In this document: one piece after another, positions 8,686 through 17,590 of the stretch
How the letters are laid out: every line of letters starts with the position of its first letter
Numbering within the stretch: position 1 is the first letter of the stretch
Program-made: the position numbers and the translations under genes
Source: Nonomuraea gerenzanensis
Lineage (GTDB): Bacteria; Actinomycetota; Actinomycetes; Streptosporangiales; Streptosporangiaceae
Direction of reading: 5' to 3'
Length of the DNA: 64,000 nucleotides
Assembly (NCBI RefSeq): GCF_020215645.1
Contig: NZ_CP084058.1
Coordinates: 2,914,001 to 2,978,000, forward strand
Notes under the pieces: generated by a model
Told to the model about the DNA's origin: nothing
The model's input: only the letters and a program-made list of their open reading frames with translations
Databases searched by the model: none

Positions 8686-9728
8686 GTGTCCGTCCTTGGC
8701 TGCGATGGGATGACGAGGCTGACGCGGGTGCCCTCGCCCGGCGGTGAGTCCACGCTCAGACGGGCGCCGATGAGCAGCGCGCGCTCGCGCATGCCGCGGA
8801 TCCCCGCGCCGTCCTGGAGCGCGCCGCCCCGGCCGTCGTCGGTGATGCGCAGGACCAGGTGGCCGTCCTCGGCCGCCAGCGACAGCTCGGCGCGGGCGGC
8901 CCCGGCGTGCCTGGCGATGTTGGTCAGGCTCTCCTGCGCGATCCGGTAGAGGACGAGCTCGACGTCGGCGCCCAGGGCCGGCAGGTCGTGCTGGAGGTCG
9001 CGGGTCACCTTGACGCCGCTCATCCGGGAGACGTCCGTGGCCAGGGCGCTGAGTGCGGCGTGCAGCCCGAGGTCCTCCAGCACGCCGGGGCGCAGGCGGC
9101 GGGCGACCTGGCGTACCTCGTCGAGGCTGGCCCGTACGGTCTCCTGCACGCCGTGCAGGTCCTCCTTGAGGTCGGCGGGGGCGCGGTCCACCACCCGCTT
9201 GAGACCCAGCAGCACCACGGTCAGGCTCTGGCCGATCTCGTCGTGCAGCTCGCGGGCGATGCGCTGCCGCTCGCCCTCCTGCGCGGCCAGCGCGTGCGCG
9301 CTGCTGGCGCTGCGCTCGGCCTCCAGCCGGTCCAGCATCGCGTTGAACGTGCCGATCAGGTGGGTCAGGTCGCTGTTGCCGCTGTCGGCCAGGCGGTCGC
9401 CGGTGCGCAGCAGGTCCACCCGCTGCATCAGGGTGGTCAGCGCGTCCAGCGGCGCCAGGCTGCGGCGCAGCAGCAGCGCGTTGGCGGCCAGCATCACGGC
9501 CAGCCCCACCAGCAGGACCGGCACCTCGGCCCACACGACAGGGGCGGAGACGGTGGCGGGGGAGACGGCGAGCACGAGCGTGCCGGTCGCGAACACCAGC
9601 CCGTTGATCGTGACCAGCCGCCGGAACAGGCCGTGAGCCGCCGGCCGGGACGCGCCGCGCGGCGCGCCCGCGCGACGCGTCCCGGCCGGCGGCGCACTGC
9701 CCGTACCGGCCTTCGCCCGATCGTTCAT
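8682..9728 (-). CDS. NarX/DegS-like sensor histidine kinase (HisKA_3)
   Basis: Membrane sensor kinase of 348 residues. After a basic N-terminus, two hydrophobic segments (about residues 35-80) form a short membrane unit with little extracellular sequence, then a HAMP-like linker. The phospho-acceptor His is in [13 protein letters not shown], characteristic of HisKA_3. The ATP-binding domain shows the N-box ([14 protein letters not shown]) and DDGRGG with GIRGMRERA. The lack of a large sensor domain suggests it senses a membrane or redox cue. ATG 9728 was chosen over a longer upstream frame because the membrane segments begin soon after it. Confidence 0.93.
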   Translation of the reverse strand: MNDRAKAGTGSAPPAGTRRAGAPRGASRPAAHGLFRRLVTINGLVFATGTLVLAVSPATVSAPVVWAEVPVLLVGLAVMLAANALLLRRSLAPLDALTTLMQRVDLLRTGDRLADSGNSDLTHLIGTFNAMLDRLEAERSASSAHALAAQEGERQRIARELHDEIGQSLTVVLLGLKRVVDRAPADLKEDLHGVQETVRASLDEVRQVARRLRPGVLEDLGLHAALSALATDVSRMSGVKVTRDLQHDLPALGADVELVLYRIAQESLTNIARHAGAARAELSLAAEDGHLVLRITDDGRGGALQDGAGIRGMRERALLIGARLSVDSPPGEGTRVSLVIPSQPRTDT

Positions 9729-9894
9729 CGCCTCTAGCCTCTTGGTCCGAAGGTGCGATTGTCCATGCGGTTTGACCCCCATTGAGAAACACGTCCCTAC
9801 ATGTTCTATCCCCGCCCAGATGGGTGTTCGACCCGATAGCCGCCGAGTGGTGCCTCCCCGGAGGATGGACGGGAGCCGGAGGGGAGACAGCGAC

Positions 9895-10353
9895 GTGGAA
9901 GCCAGCAACATCGCCGTGAACCTGCCGACCGTGACCGCGCACGATCCCGTCACCAAGGCCGTGCGCATCATGGCGCTGGGCCGGATGCCCGGCCTGATCG
10001 TCGTGGACGGCAGGGGGCGGCCCTCGACCGTGCTCCCGGGCACGCAGGTGCTGCGGCTGGCGGTGCCGGGGGCGTACCAGGAGGACCCGGCGCTCTGCCG
10101 GACGATCGACGAGGCGCACGCCGACCTGTTCTGGGGTGAGCTGGGCGACCTGACGGTGGGCGACTGCCTGCCACGCAGGCCCGACCCGCCGGCGACCGTG
10201 CCGCTCGACGCGACCCTGCTGGAGGTGGCCGCGCTCATGGCCAGGCTGCGCAGCCCGATCGTCGCGGTCGTCGGCCGCGACGGCGCGCTCGCCGGGGCGA
10301 TCACCCTGGAGCGGCTGCTGACCTGCCTGGCGCTCTCCGGTCAGGACGACTGA
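9895..10353 (+). CDS. CBS-domain protein
   Basis: Small soluble protein of 152 residues with two CBS motifs: the first around [27 protein letters not shown], the second around [29 protein letters not shown] pairs bind adenine nucleotides and often gate transporters. Start GTG 9895 is preferred, with GGAGGGGAG about nine bases upstream; ATG 9865 directly abuts its GGAGG. It is divergent from the two-component system and upstream of the ArsB/NhaD transporter, an arrangement that suggests nucleotide-dependent control of that transporter; this link is inference. Confidence 0.85.
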   Translation: MEASNIAVNLPTVTAHDPVTKAVRIMALGRMPGLIVVDGRGRPSTVLPGTQVLRLAVPGAYQEDPALCRTIDEAHADLFWGELGDLTVGDCLPRRPDPPATVPLDATLLEVAALMARLRSPIVAVVGRDGALAGAITLERLLTCLALSGQDD

Positions 10354-10400
10354 CCCACCCCCGGCTGCGAGGGCCGGGACGACCGACACCCATCCCTTGA

Positions 10401-10425
10401 CCGGGCGGGCCTCAGGCCCGCCCGG
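10401..10425. terminator. Perfect 11-bp hairpin between the CBS gene and the transporter leader
   Basis: CCGGGCGGGCC (10401-10411) pairs fully with GGCCCGCCCGG (10415-10425) around a TCA loop. There is no T run, so it could be a GC-type terminator for the CBS gene, or an attenuator or mRNA stem in front of the leader ORF that starts 31 bases later. Confidence 0.7.
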
Positions 10426-10455
10426 GCCGAAGCATGCCCACCCACGGAGGTCATC

Positions 10456-10530
10456 ATGATCCGCTGTTGTCCCGTCACGCGCTCATCCGGCCCGGCAGCC
10501 CGGTCCGGACCGCCGGGGCAGGCGGGATGA
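10456..10530 (+). CDS. Putative 24-residue leader peptide overlapping the transporter start
   Basis: ATG 10456 has GGAGG at 10446-10450, the best ribosome binding site in this stretch, and encodes MIRCCPVTRSSGPAARSGPP followed by GQAG. Its TGA (10528-10530) overlaps the transporter ATG (10527-10529) as ATGA. The transporter itself has only weak Shine-Dalgarno sequence, so it may be translated mainly by coupling. The Cys-Cys pair near the start is notable. A real peptide is not proven; conservation in relatives would decide it. Confidence 0.5.
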   Translation: MIRCCPVTRSSGPAARSGPPGQAG

Positions 10531-11813
10531 GCGCCTTCGCCGCACTGGCGATCTTCCTGGTGGCCTTCTACTTCATCGCGACGGAGAAGGCCGACAAGGT
10601 CAAGGTGGTGCTGATCGCGGCCGGGCTGATGGCCGTGCTCGGCCTGATCCCCGGCGCCGGGGTGTTCTTCTCCGAGCACGAGGGCATCGACTGGAACGTC
10701 ATCTTCCTGCTGTTCGGCATGATGGTCATCGTCGGCGTCATCAAGCAGACGGGCGTCTTCGACTACCTGGCCATCTGGGCCGCCAAGAAGTCGAAGGGGC
10801 GCCCGTACCGGCTGATGGTGATGCTGATGGCGATCACCGCCATCGCCTCGCCGTTCCTCGATAACGTCACCACGATCATGCTGGTCGCGCCCGTCACGAT
10901 CGTGGTGTGCAACCGGCTGCGGATCGCCGCGCAGCCGTACCTGATCGCGGAGGTCCTCGCCTCGAACATCGGCGGCGCGGCCACCCTCATCGGCGACCCG
11001 CCCAACATCATTATCGGCAGCCGCGCCGGCCTGACCTTCAACGACTTCCTGATGCACATGGCGCCGATCGTGGTGGTCATCTTCGCCGTCTTCGTGCTGG
11101 GCGCCCGGTGGCTGTTCGCGAGCTCGTTCCAGTACAACGCCGAGCACGTGGCCGAGGTCATGGCACTGCAGGAGCGGCGGGCGATCACCGACCCGCGGCT
11201 GCTCGCGCGCTGCCTGGTGGTGCTGGCCGCGGTGGTGGCCGGGTTCGGGCTGCACGCGGTGGTGCACGTCGAGCCGTCGATCGTGGCGCTGGTGGGCGCG
11301 GGCGTGATGCTGCTGGTCTCCCGCTCGAACGTCTCCGAGGTGCTGCGCGAGGTCGAGTGGCCCACGCTGGTGTTCTTCATGGGCCTGTTCGTCATGGTCG
11401 CGGGGCTGGTGCACACCGGCGTGATCGCGGCGATCGGCACGTGGGCGCTGGACACGCTGGGCGACAACTACTTCGTGGCCGCGACGGCGCTGCTGTTCGG
11501 CTCCGGCGCGCTGGGCGCCTTCTTCGACAACATCCCGTACGTCGCCACGACCGCCCCCATCGTCGAGGGCGTGGTCGCCGCGGCCCCCGACCCGCAGACC
11601 GGGCAGGCGCTGTGGTGGGCCTTCGCCCTGGGCGCCGACTTCGGCGGCAACGGCACCGCGGTCGCGGCCAGCGCCAACGTGGTGGCCCTGGGCATCGCCG
11701 CGCGCAACGGCCACAAGATCAGCTTCTGGCAGTTCACCAGGTACGGGATCGTGGTCACCGTCCTGAGCACGGTGCTGGCCTGGCTGTACGTCTGGATGCG
11801 GTACTTCACCTGA
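10527..11813 (+). CDS. ArsB/NhaD-type ion transporter
   Basis: Membrane protein of 428 residues with about 11-12 helices. It belongs to the ion transporter group holding ArsB, NhaD and CitM-like proteins. Signature stretches are SPFLDNVTTIMLVAPVTIVV, SNIGGAATLIGDPPNIIIGS, GAFFDNIPYVATTAPIV and GADFGGNGTAVAASANVVAL; the paired DN motifs favour NhaD-like Na+/H+ antiport over arsenite export, but substrate cannot be read from sequence. ATG 10527 (MSAFAALAIF) starts just before the first helix and overlaps the leader ORF stop. An in-frame ATG at 10434 would add 31 hydrophilic residues and lacks support. Confidence 0.9.
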   Translation: MSAFAALAIFLVAFYFIATEKADKVKVVLIAAGLMAVLGLIPGAGVFFSEHEGIDWNVIFLLFGMMVIVGVIKQTGVFDYLAIWAAKKSKGRPYRLMVMLMAITAIASPFLDNVTTIMLVAPVTIVVCNRLRIAAQPYLIAEVLASNIGGAATLIGDPPNIIIGSRAGLTFNDFLMHMAPIVVVIFAVFVLGARWLFASSFQYNAEHVAEVMALQERRAITDPRLLARCLVVLAAVVAGFGLHAVVHVEPSIVALVGAGVMLLVSRSNVSEVLREVEWPTLVFFMGLFVMVAGLVHTGVIAAIGTWALDTLGDNYFVAATALLFGSGALGAFFDNIPYVATTAPIVEGVVAAAPDPQTGQALWWAFALGADFGGNGTAVAASANVVALGIAARNGHKISFWQFTRYGIVVTVLSTVLAWLYVWMRYFT

Positions 11814-11816
11814 GAA

Positions 11817-11852
11817 CGTCCCTGACCTCGGGCCAGGGGTAAATCAGGGACG
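11817..11852. terminator. Hairpin downstream of the transporter gene
   Basis: CGTCCCTGA (11817-11825) and TCAGGGACG (11844-11852) are perfect inverted repeats with an 18-base loop, beginning four bases after the transporter stop. This could be a terminator; the symmetry would also suit a regulator site for the next gene. Confidence 0.5.
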
Positions 11853-11896
11853 ATCACCGATGAGCCGGGCGGGCTCCGCGAGGCATCGTGGCCTGT

Positions 11897-12553
11897 ATGA
11901 ACCCCGCGCACCGTCTGGCTCAGCTCTCCTTCACCGCCGGACCGGCCGCCCTGCTGGCCGGCTGGTTCCTCATGCGCCCCATCCACGGCGGCCTCGAACC
12001 GGGGCCCTGGTGGACGGCCGCGCACGTGGTCTGGCTGGCGGGCTTCCTGATGATCGGCGTGATGACCCTGGCCCTGCGCGGCCTGGCCGGGCCGGTCACG
12101 GGCCGGTCGCGGGTGGCCGTGGAGGTGGTGTCGGGCCTGGCGCTGTTCGGCGTGGCGGCCAACGTCGTCCAGCTCGTCATCGACCTCTACACGGGGCTCG
12201 CCGCGGCGGACGGCGAGGCGATGCGCGGCCTGCTGGACGCGGTCAGGGACTATCCCGGCGTCGAGCAGGTCGTGTACGGCCCGGGGGCGCAGCTCTACTA
12301 CGCCGCGCTGCTCGCGCAGGCGGTCGTCCTGGCCGCGCTGCGCCGCGTCACCCCCGTCAGCGCCGCCGTCACCGCCGGTGGGGTGGTGCTGCTGGCGGTG
12401 GCCACGTTCGCGGAGGGCAGGGGATCGGCCCTGGTCGCCCTCGGCATGGCCGTGATGTGGCTGGGCACGCTGCTGATGGGCCGGGGCACGCCCGGCACGC
12501 GCGCTCAGGACGCGGCGATGACCTCCCGGACGTCCACGAAGCTTCTGACGTAG
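11897..12553 (+). CDS. Uncharacterised integral membrane protein
   Basis: Protein of 218 residues with roughly six hydrophobic segments (for example AALLAGWFLMRP, VVWLAGFLMIGVMTLAL, LLAQAVVLAALRR, VVLLAVATFAEG), resembling small DUF4386-like actinobacterial membrane proteins, though I cannot assign a family firmly. ATG 11897 is preferred over GTG 11888 because it starts nearer the first helix. It may be transcribed with the transporter or alone after the hairpin. It converges with the kinase gene, six bases apart. Confidence 0.75.
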   Translation: MNPAHRLAQLSFTAGPAALLAGWFLMRPIHGGLEPGPWWTAAHVVWLAGFLMIGVMTLALRGLAGPVTGRSRVAVEVVSGLALFGVAANVVQLVIDLYTGLAAADGEAMRGLLDAVRDYPGVEQVVYGPGAQLYYAALLAQAVVLAALRRVTPVSAAVTAGGVVLLAVATFAEGRGSALVALGMAVMWLGTLLMGRGTPGTRAQDAAMTSRTSTKLLT

Positions 12554-12559
12554 CCGTGC

Positions 12560-15500
12560 TCAGCCACGGAACGCGGCGGCGGTCGGGCAGCTCCGCTCGA
12601 AGGGGCGGCCCGGCAGGTAGCGGCGCCATTCCGCCTCCGTGAGGGCGCGGCCCGCCCGCGCGCACGCCGTCTCCGCCAGCCGCTCGACGGTCGTCGGCAG
12701 GCTGGTCCGCACCCCGTCCCTGCCGATGGCCAGCAGCTCGGCGGAGCCGGCGGTGAAGGTGAGCGACCTGGCGCTGTCGGAGAGCCCGACCACCGGCCCG
12801 ACACGCCGGCCCTGCGCCACGTCCCACAGGCTGAGCGTGTTGTCCTGCGAGGCGAACGCGAACAGTCTCCCGTCGGGGGAGAACACCCCGTCCCACGCGG
12901 CGCCGTCCACCCGCAGCCAGTCGCCGGCCTGCGCGCCCGTGGCGGTGTCCCAGACGCCGGCCTTGCCGGAGAAGAGCACCGCGACCCGCTTCAGGTCGGG
13001 GCTGAACCAGACGTTCTGCGGCTGCGCGGGCAGCGTCATCGCGGCCCCGACCGGCCGGCCGGTCTCCAGATCCACCACGCGCAGCCGGTCCGCGTCCAGC
13101 CCGACGAGCCGCCCGTCGGCGCCGGCGGCCCAGCCGAGCAGGCGCGGCCTGGGCACCTGCTTGAGCCGCTGACCGCCGGGCAGCGACCAGAGCGTGAAGG
13201 TCTTCTCCCCGGCCGTCCAGAGGCCCTTGGCCGTCGGCAGGGCGGTGTCCGGCTCGCTGACGGCGGAGAAGCCCGGCGTGAGGCTCGCCAGCTCGCGCCA
13301 GGTGGCAGTGTCGCGGACGGACACCTGGTCGCCGCGCCTGATGGCCAGCCTGCGGCCGTCGCGGCTGAAGGTGAACTCGGCGTCGTAGGCCTCGAACGAG
13401 CCGGCTTCGAGCTGCTTGCCGTTGAGCGTGACCTTCGTGGAGCCGAGCGCATGGGTGAGCGTCGAGCCGCCGCCCTCGCTCAGCCGTACGCCGTCCAGCT
13501 CCTTGGCGGCGGGCGGGGCGGGCTTGAGCGTGACGACCGTGCCCTCGCTCAGGTAGCGCAGCCCGCCGGGGGCGAACGCGGCGGCGCTCGGCCGGTCGTC
13601 CGGCTCGCGTCCGAGCTGCAGCGGCTCGTCGTCACCCAGCCGCCAGACGGTGACCCGCTCCCCGACGCCCGCGATCAGGCGGCCGTCCGGGCTGAAGACC
13701 GGCACCGCGCCCGGCTCCCAGCCGGCGATCCCGTCGATCTCCTCGCGGGTCCGCGTGTCGTACACGGTCAGGCCGGCGTCGTCGCTGACGGCCAGGCGCC
13801 TGCCGTCCCTGCTGAAGGCGGGGAAGCTGGCGCAGTCGGCGCAGACGCCGCGGAAGCCCGCGCGCCCCTTGCCCGAGGGCAGCGACCAGATCGTGGGCCC
13901 GGCCACGGCGTACGTGCCGTCCGGGTGCACGGCGACCCCCGCCATCGTGGGCAGCGAGACCGCCTTGCCGGTACGCCAGTCGTAGACGTACACGCCCTGC
14001 CCGATCGTCACCAGCAGCCGCCCCCCGCTGAAGGCCACGGTGAGGTCCACCTCCTGCGGGGCCTCCAGGCGCTTGCCGACCGCACGGCCCGTGGCCAGCT
14101 CCCTGACGCCCACGCCCTGGTCGTCGGCGATGGCCAGCAGCCGCCCGTCCGCGCTGGCCGCGACCTGGCGGAGCTGCCTGCCGGGCAGGCCGGTGAAGCC
14201 GCCGGTGCGCCGCCCGGTGCCGACGTCCCACACCTTGACCTCGCCGGGGTCGGCGCTGATCAGCGAGCGGCCGTCGGGGGTGAGCGCGCGCACCACGTCG
14301 GGCCTGGTGGCCGGGTCGTGGAAGACGGCGACCGCCGGGTCCGTGACGGAGGCGACCAGGCTCGACCGGGCCTCGTCCGTGGGCGACAGCCGCCCGGCCG
14401 CGGCGCTGAGCAGCATGCCGAGCACCGGGTCCTGGCCGCGGGCGGCGTCTGCGGCGGCGGCCAGCCGGGCCGACTCGGCGGCGTCGCGCTGCTGGGCCAG
14501 CTTGTCGCCCTGCTCGGCCAGCGTCAGGCTCTGCCACCCGGCCAGCGCCCCCGCCGCCAGGGCCAGGACCAGCAGCACGGCCAGCCCCATGGCGGCCAGC
14601 CTCGTACGGCGGGAGCGGCGCCGGGTGAGCGCGGCAGCGGCGGCCAGGAAATCCCGCTCCGCCGGGGTCAGCGTGATGTTGCGCCGCCCGGCGGCGGCCC
14701 AGCTCAGCGCGTGGTCCAGGGTGCTGCCGGAGAACAGGTCGGCGTCCTTGCGGCCGTGCTCCTGCCAGCGGCCCGCCGCCGTGCTGATCCTGCGGTGCAC
14801 GGCCAGGCCGTCCCTGTCGGCCTCGATCCAGGCGCGCAGCCGGGGCCAGGCCAGGGGGAGGGCGGGGCGCAGCAGGCGTACGGGGTCGGTGTCGGAGACG
14901 AGGTAGGGGAACGCGGCCAGCACCCGATCCACGCCGTCCGGCAGCTCCGACCTGCGAGGGCGGCGCAGCGCCAGCTCGCCCTCGTCGGTCACCGTGACCA
15001 GGCGGAGGAACAGCTCGGGTGCCAGCTCCTTGTCCTCGGGCGCGAGCGTCGCGTAGGCGTCCTCGGCCAGCACACCGAGCGCGGGGTCGTCGGCGGGGGC
15101 GCCGATCCGGCGGCCGTCCCCGGCACCCAGGGCGAGCAGGCGCGGGAGGTCGAGGGCGCCGTCGCGGGTGAGCAGGCGTGAGGTGTCGAGACCGCTGTCA
15201 CCATCGCCGGTGAGCAGGCGCGGCGTGTCCAGGCTGCCGTCGCCGCTGATCAGGGCGAGCAGCAGCTCGCGGGCCGATGGCCGCTGGACGGGCTCCTTGG
15301 ACAGGGCCGCCCGCACCGGCCCGCGCAGGGACTCCGGCAGCACGTCGAGGTCGGGGTCGTGGGAGAGCACGCGGTGCATGACCGCGCCGAGCGCCTCGCC
15401 GGTGAACGGGTCCCGCCCCGTGGCGGCGAACCAGACGACCGCACCCCAAGCGAACACGTCGGCGGCCGGTCCCGCCCGCTCGCCCGAGAACACCTCGGGC

Positions 15501-16030
15501 GCCATGTACCCGGGAGTGCCCTTGACCAGGCCGGTCGAGGTGAGCGACATCTCCACGGTGCGGGCGATCCCGAAGTCGATCACGCGGGGGCCGTCGGGGC
15601 CGAGCAGCACGTTGTCGGGCTTGAGGTCGCGGTGCACCACGCCGGCGTCGTGGATGGCGGTCAGCGCCGTCGCGATCGCCGTGGCCAGCCGGTGCAGCTC
15701 GCCGCCCTCGAAGGTGCGACCGGCCGAGCGCAGGCTGGGGCCCTCGACGTACTCGCTGACGAGGTACGGCCGCGGCCCCTCCAGATCGGCGTCCAGCACC
15801 CGGGCCGTGCAGAACGAGGCCACCCGCTGCGCCGAGACCGCCTCCTTCACCATCCCGTCGCGCAGCCCGGGATCCCTGACGGGGTCGCCGCTCAGTACCT
15901 TGATCGCGACCCGGGTCCCGGCAGGGTCGTAACCTTCGTACACGACACCCTGGCCGCCCGCCCCCAGGCGGCCGGCCAGCCAGTAGTCGCCGAGCCGCTG
16001 CGGATCCCCGTCGATGAGCGCATTCCCCAT
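12560..16030 (-). CDS. Ser/Thr protein kinase with STAND-like middle region and WD40 repeats
   Basis: Protein of 1156 residues. The kinase domain (about residues 14-270) has a Gly-rich loop (GRLGAGGQGVVYEG), catalytic loop VVHRDLKPDNVLL, VIDFGIA and GTPGYMAPEVF. A repetitive linker (DTPRLLTGDG, DTSRLLTRDG, DLPRLLALG) follows. The segment of about residues 330-470 (WPRLRAWIEADRDGLAVHRR, AAGRWQEHGRKDADLFSGS) matches the region after the NTPase in nSTAND1-WD40 proteins, but no P-loop is present. A membrane helix near 475-497, a short coiled coil, and WD40-like repeats (for example FSPDGRLFAFASQDNTLSLW) complete it. ATG 16030 is chosen because the frame upstream encodes a GH28 remnant; ATG 16057 and GTG 16120 are alternatives. 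Confidence 0.9.
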   Translation of the reverse strand: MGNALIDGDPQRLGDYWLAGRLGAGGQGVVYEGYDPAGTRVAIKVLSGDPVRDPGLRDGMVKEAVSAQRVASFCTARVLDADLEGPRPYLVSEYVEGPSLRSAGRTFEGGELHRLATAIATALTAIHDAGVVHRDLKPDNVLLGPDGPRVIDFGIARTVEMSLTSTGLVKGTPGYMAPEVFSGERAGPAADVFAWGAVVWFAATGRDPFTGEALGAVMHRVLSHDPDLDVLPESLRGPVRAALSKEPVQRPSARELLLALISGDGSLDTPRLLTGDGDSGLDTSRLLTRDGALDLPRLLALGAGDGRRIGAPADDPALGVLAEDAYATLAPEDKELAPELFLRLVTVTDEGELALRRPRRSELPDGVDRVLAAFPYLVSDTDPVRLLRPALPLAWPRLRAWIEADRDGLAVHRRISTAAGRWQEHGRKDADLFSGSTLDHALSWAAAGRRNITLTPAERDFLAAAAALTRRRSRRTRLAAMGLAVLLVLALAAGALAGWQSLTLAEQGDKLAQQRDAAESARLAAAADAARGQDPVLGMLLSAAAGRLSPTDEARSSLVASVTDPAVAVFHDPATRPDVVRALTPDGRSLISADPGEVKVWDVGTGRRTGGFTGLPGRQLRQVAASADGRLLAIADDQGVGVRELATGRAVGKRLEAPQEVDLTVAFSGGRLLVTIGQGVYVYDWRTGKAVSLPTMAGVAVHPDGTYAVAGPTIWSLPSGKGRAGFRGVCADCASFPAFSRDGRRLAVSDDAGLTVYDTRTREEIDGIAGWEPGAVPVFSPDGRLIAGVGERVTVWRLGDDEPLQLGREPDDRPSAAAFAPGGLRYLSEGTVVTLKPAPPAAKELDGVRLSEGGGSTLTHALGSTKVTLNGKQLEAGSFEAYDAEFTFSRDGRRLAIRRGDQVSVRDTATWRELASLTPGFSAVSEPDTALPTAKGLWTAGEKTFTLWSLPGGQRLKQVPRPRLLGWAAGADGRLVGLDADRLRVVDLETGRPVGAAMTLPAQPQNVWFSPDLKRVAVLFSGKAGVWDTATGAQAGDWLRVDGAAWDGVFSPDGRLFAFASQDNTLSLWDVAQGRRVGPVVGLSDSARSLTFTAGSAELLAIGRDGVRTSLPTTVERLAETACARAGRALTEAEWRRYLPGRPFERSCPTAAAFRG

Positions 16031-16062
16031 GACAGGTTGGATGACGGCGACGGCCATCTGGT

Positions 16063-16395
16063 TGGGGGTCTGTACGCGGCGGCCGTCCACCGACGCGTTG
16101 CGCAGCTCGAACCCGCTCACCGCGAGGTCCTTGACGTACAGGTCCCGGACGTAGCCGCCGCGTTCCGGGTTCGTCTTGATCCGGATCGCGCTCCAGGCGG
16201 GCGGTGCTCATGGTGCAGTTCCACGCGAACACCCGGCTCGCTCCACAGGTCGTCACGCTCCCGACCGTCACGCTCCCGACCGTCACGCCGCCGATCGTCT
16301 CGCTGCCGATCGTCTCGCTGCCGATCGTCACGCCGCCGTTGCCGTCGCGCATCACGCACGAGTCGACCAGCACGTTCGTGGACGGCGCGTAAAAT
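16063..16395 (-). pseudogene. Remnant of a GH28 polygalacturonase-like gene
   Basis: Read on the minus strand from 16395, the sequence gives APSTNVLVDSCVMRDGNGG then VTIGSE, the conserved GH28 core, then SRVFAWNCTMSTARLE. After this the match continues only in another frame: AIRIKTNPERGGYVRDLYVK then DLAVSGFELRNASVDGRR. About two bases are lost at the switch near 16190. The first part of the enzyme is missing, and the second frame runs without a stop into the kinase gene. The alternation of two frames with family motifs is what marks decay. Confidence 0.75.
16257..16331. repeat. Five 15-base tandem repeats inside the GH28 remnant
   Basis: Units are GCTCCCGACCGTCAC twice, then GCCGCCGATCGTCTC, GCTGCCGATCGTCTC and GCTGCCGATCGTCAC. 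On the coding strand they expand the TIGSE/TVGSV stretch after the GH28 GGVTIGSE motif. Such an insertion at a conserved core is another sign of decay. Confidence 0.9.
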
Positions 16396-16496
16396 CCCGG
16401 AAGAAATCCGCGGGCTGTGTCGAAATCGGCCCGGCTCGTTCGCCGCCAGGTCAGAGGGCCGGACGAGCCGGCCCCGAAGACCAGAGGCGGATCACC

Positions 16497-17156
16497 ATGA
16501 CGCACCTCGCCCACTCCTCCGCACGGCCGCTCTCCCGCCCGCGCCTCCTGCTCGCCTGCGGCGTCATGGCAGGCCCGATGTACGTCACCGTCGCCCTGGC
16601 CCAGGCGTTCACCAGGGAGGGCTTCGACCTGGCCCGCCACCCCTGGAGCTTCCTGGCCAACGGCGACCTCGGCTGGATCCAGACCCTGAACTTCGTCCTC
16701 ACCGCCCTGGCCGTCATCGCCGCCGCCGCCGGCCTGCGCCACGCCCTGGCCCGGGGACGCGGCGGCCGGTGGGCCCCGATCCTCGTCGGCACGTTCGGCG
16801 CCAGCATGATCGGTGCCGCCCTCTTCCCCGCCGACCCCGCCATGGGCTTCCCTGCCGGAACCCCCGAAGGCCCCGGCGCCATCACCCTCTCGGGCATGCT
16901 GCACCTGGCCGTCGGCGGCGTGGGCTTCCTGTGCGCGAGCGCGGCCTGCTACGTCATCGCCTCCCGCTACGCCCGTGACGGCCGCAAGGGCTGGGCCTGG
17001 TACTCCAGGGCCACCGGCACCCTCTTCCTGGGCTCGTTCGTCGGCATCGCCAGCGGCGGCGGGGTCGCCTGGGCGAACCTCGCCTTCATCGCGGGCATCC
17101 TCGCCCTCTGGACCTGGATGTCGCTAATGTCGCTGAACCTGTCCCGCTCCGCCTGA
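16497..17156 (+). CDS. DUF998-family membrane protein
   Basis: Protein of 219 residues with about six hydrophobic segments and the DUF998 pattern: LLLACGVMAGPMYVTVALAQ, HPWSFLANGDLGWIQTLNF, then GAALFPADPAMGFP. The function of the family is not known. ATG 16497 follows AGAGGCGG by about nine bases. The gene is 41 bases upstream of the DGPF gene and in line with the ECF42 sigma gene, so the three probably form one operon and this protein may be part of the response. Confidence 0.85.
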   Translation: MTHLAHSSARPLSRPRLLLACGVMAGPMYVTVALAQAFTREGFDLARHPWSFLANGDLGWIQTLNFVLTALAVIAAAAGLRHALARGRGGRWAPILVGTFGASMIGAALFPADPAMGFPAGTPEGPGAITLSGMLHLAVGGVGFLCASAACYVIASRYARDGRKGWAWYSRATGTLFLGSFVGIASGGGVAWANLAFIAGILALWTWMSLMSLNLSRSA

Positions 17157-17197
17157 AGCCGTCCCCCTCGCTAGCGAACCAGAAAGGCGTCACGACC

Positions 17198-17572
17198 ATG
17201 CGCTACCTCGTCACCCTCAAAGTCACCGCCCAGCCCGACGGCCCGCCCCCGGCCGACCTCATGGAGGCCATCATGAAGCTCGGCCAGGAGGCCACCGAGT
17301 CAGGAGCCCTGCTGGACACCAGCGGCCTGGCCCCCAGCTCCGAGGGCGCCCGGGTCGAGATCAGCGGCGGCCGGCTGATCGTCAGCGACGGCCCGTTCGC
17401 CGAGGCCAAGGAGATGATCAGCTACGCCCTGTACGAGGTCAGGACCAAGGAGGAGGCCGTGGAATGGGCTTCCCGCTTCGTCAGGCTGCACCGCGACCTG
17501 TGGCCCGGCTGGGAGGGCGAGGCGGACGTGCTGCGCCTGTTCGGCCCCGCGGACTTCGCCCCGCCCGCCTGA
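17198..17572 (+). CDS. YCII/DGPF-domain protein
   Basis: Small soluble protein of 124 residues, with VSDGPFAEAKEMISYALYEV carrying the DGPF motif that names the family. DGPF proteins are almost always encoded beside ECF42 sigma factors, as here (18 bases upstream of the sigma gene). The molecular role is unknown; the ferredoxin-like YCII fold suggests small-molecule or protein binding. AGAAAGG precedes the ATG. Confidence 0.93.
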   Translation: MRYLVTLKVTAQPDGPPPADLMEAIMKLGQEATESGALLDTSGLAPSSEGARVEISGGRLIVSDGPFAEAKEMISYALYEVRTKEEAVEWASRFVRLHRDLWPGWEGEADVLRLFGPADFAPPA

Positions 17573-17590
17573 TCGCGATATTCAGGACCT

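Noticed and set aside
10434..10529. ATG 10434 as the transporter start
   Set aside because: It would add 31 hydrophilic residues, has no ribosome binding site, and overlaps the leader ORF that has one.
16257..16331. CRISPR-like array
   Set aside because: The 15-base units are directly adjacent with no unique spacers; they are tandem repeats within a gene remnant. The same holds for 21348-21432 and 1617-1661.
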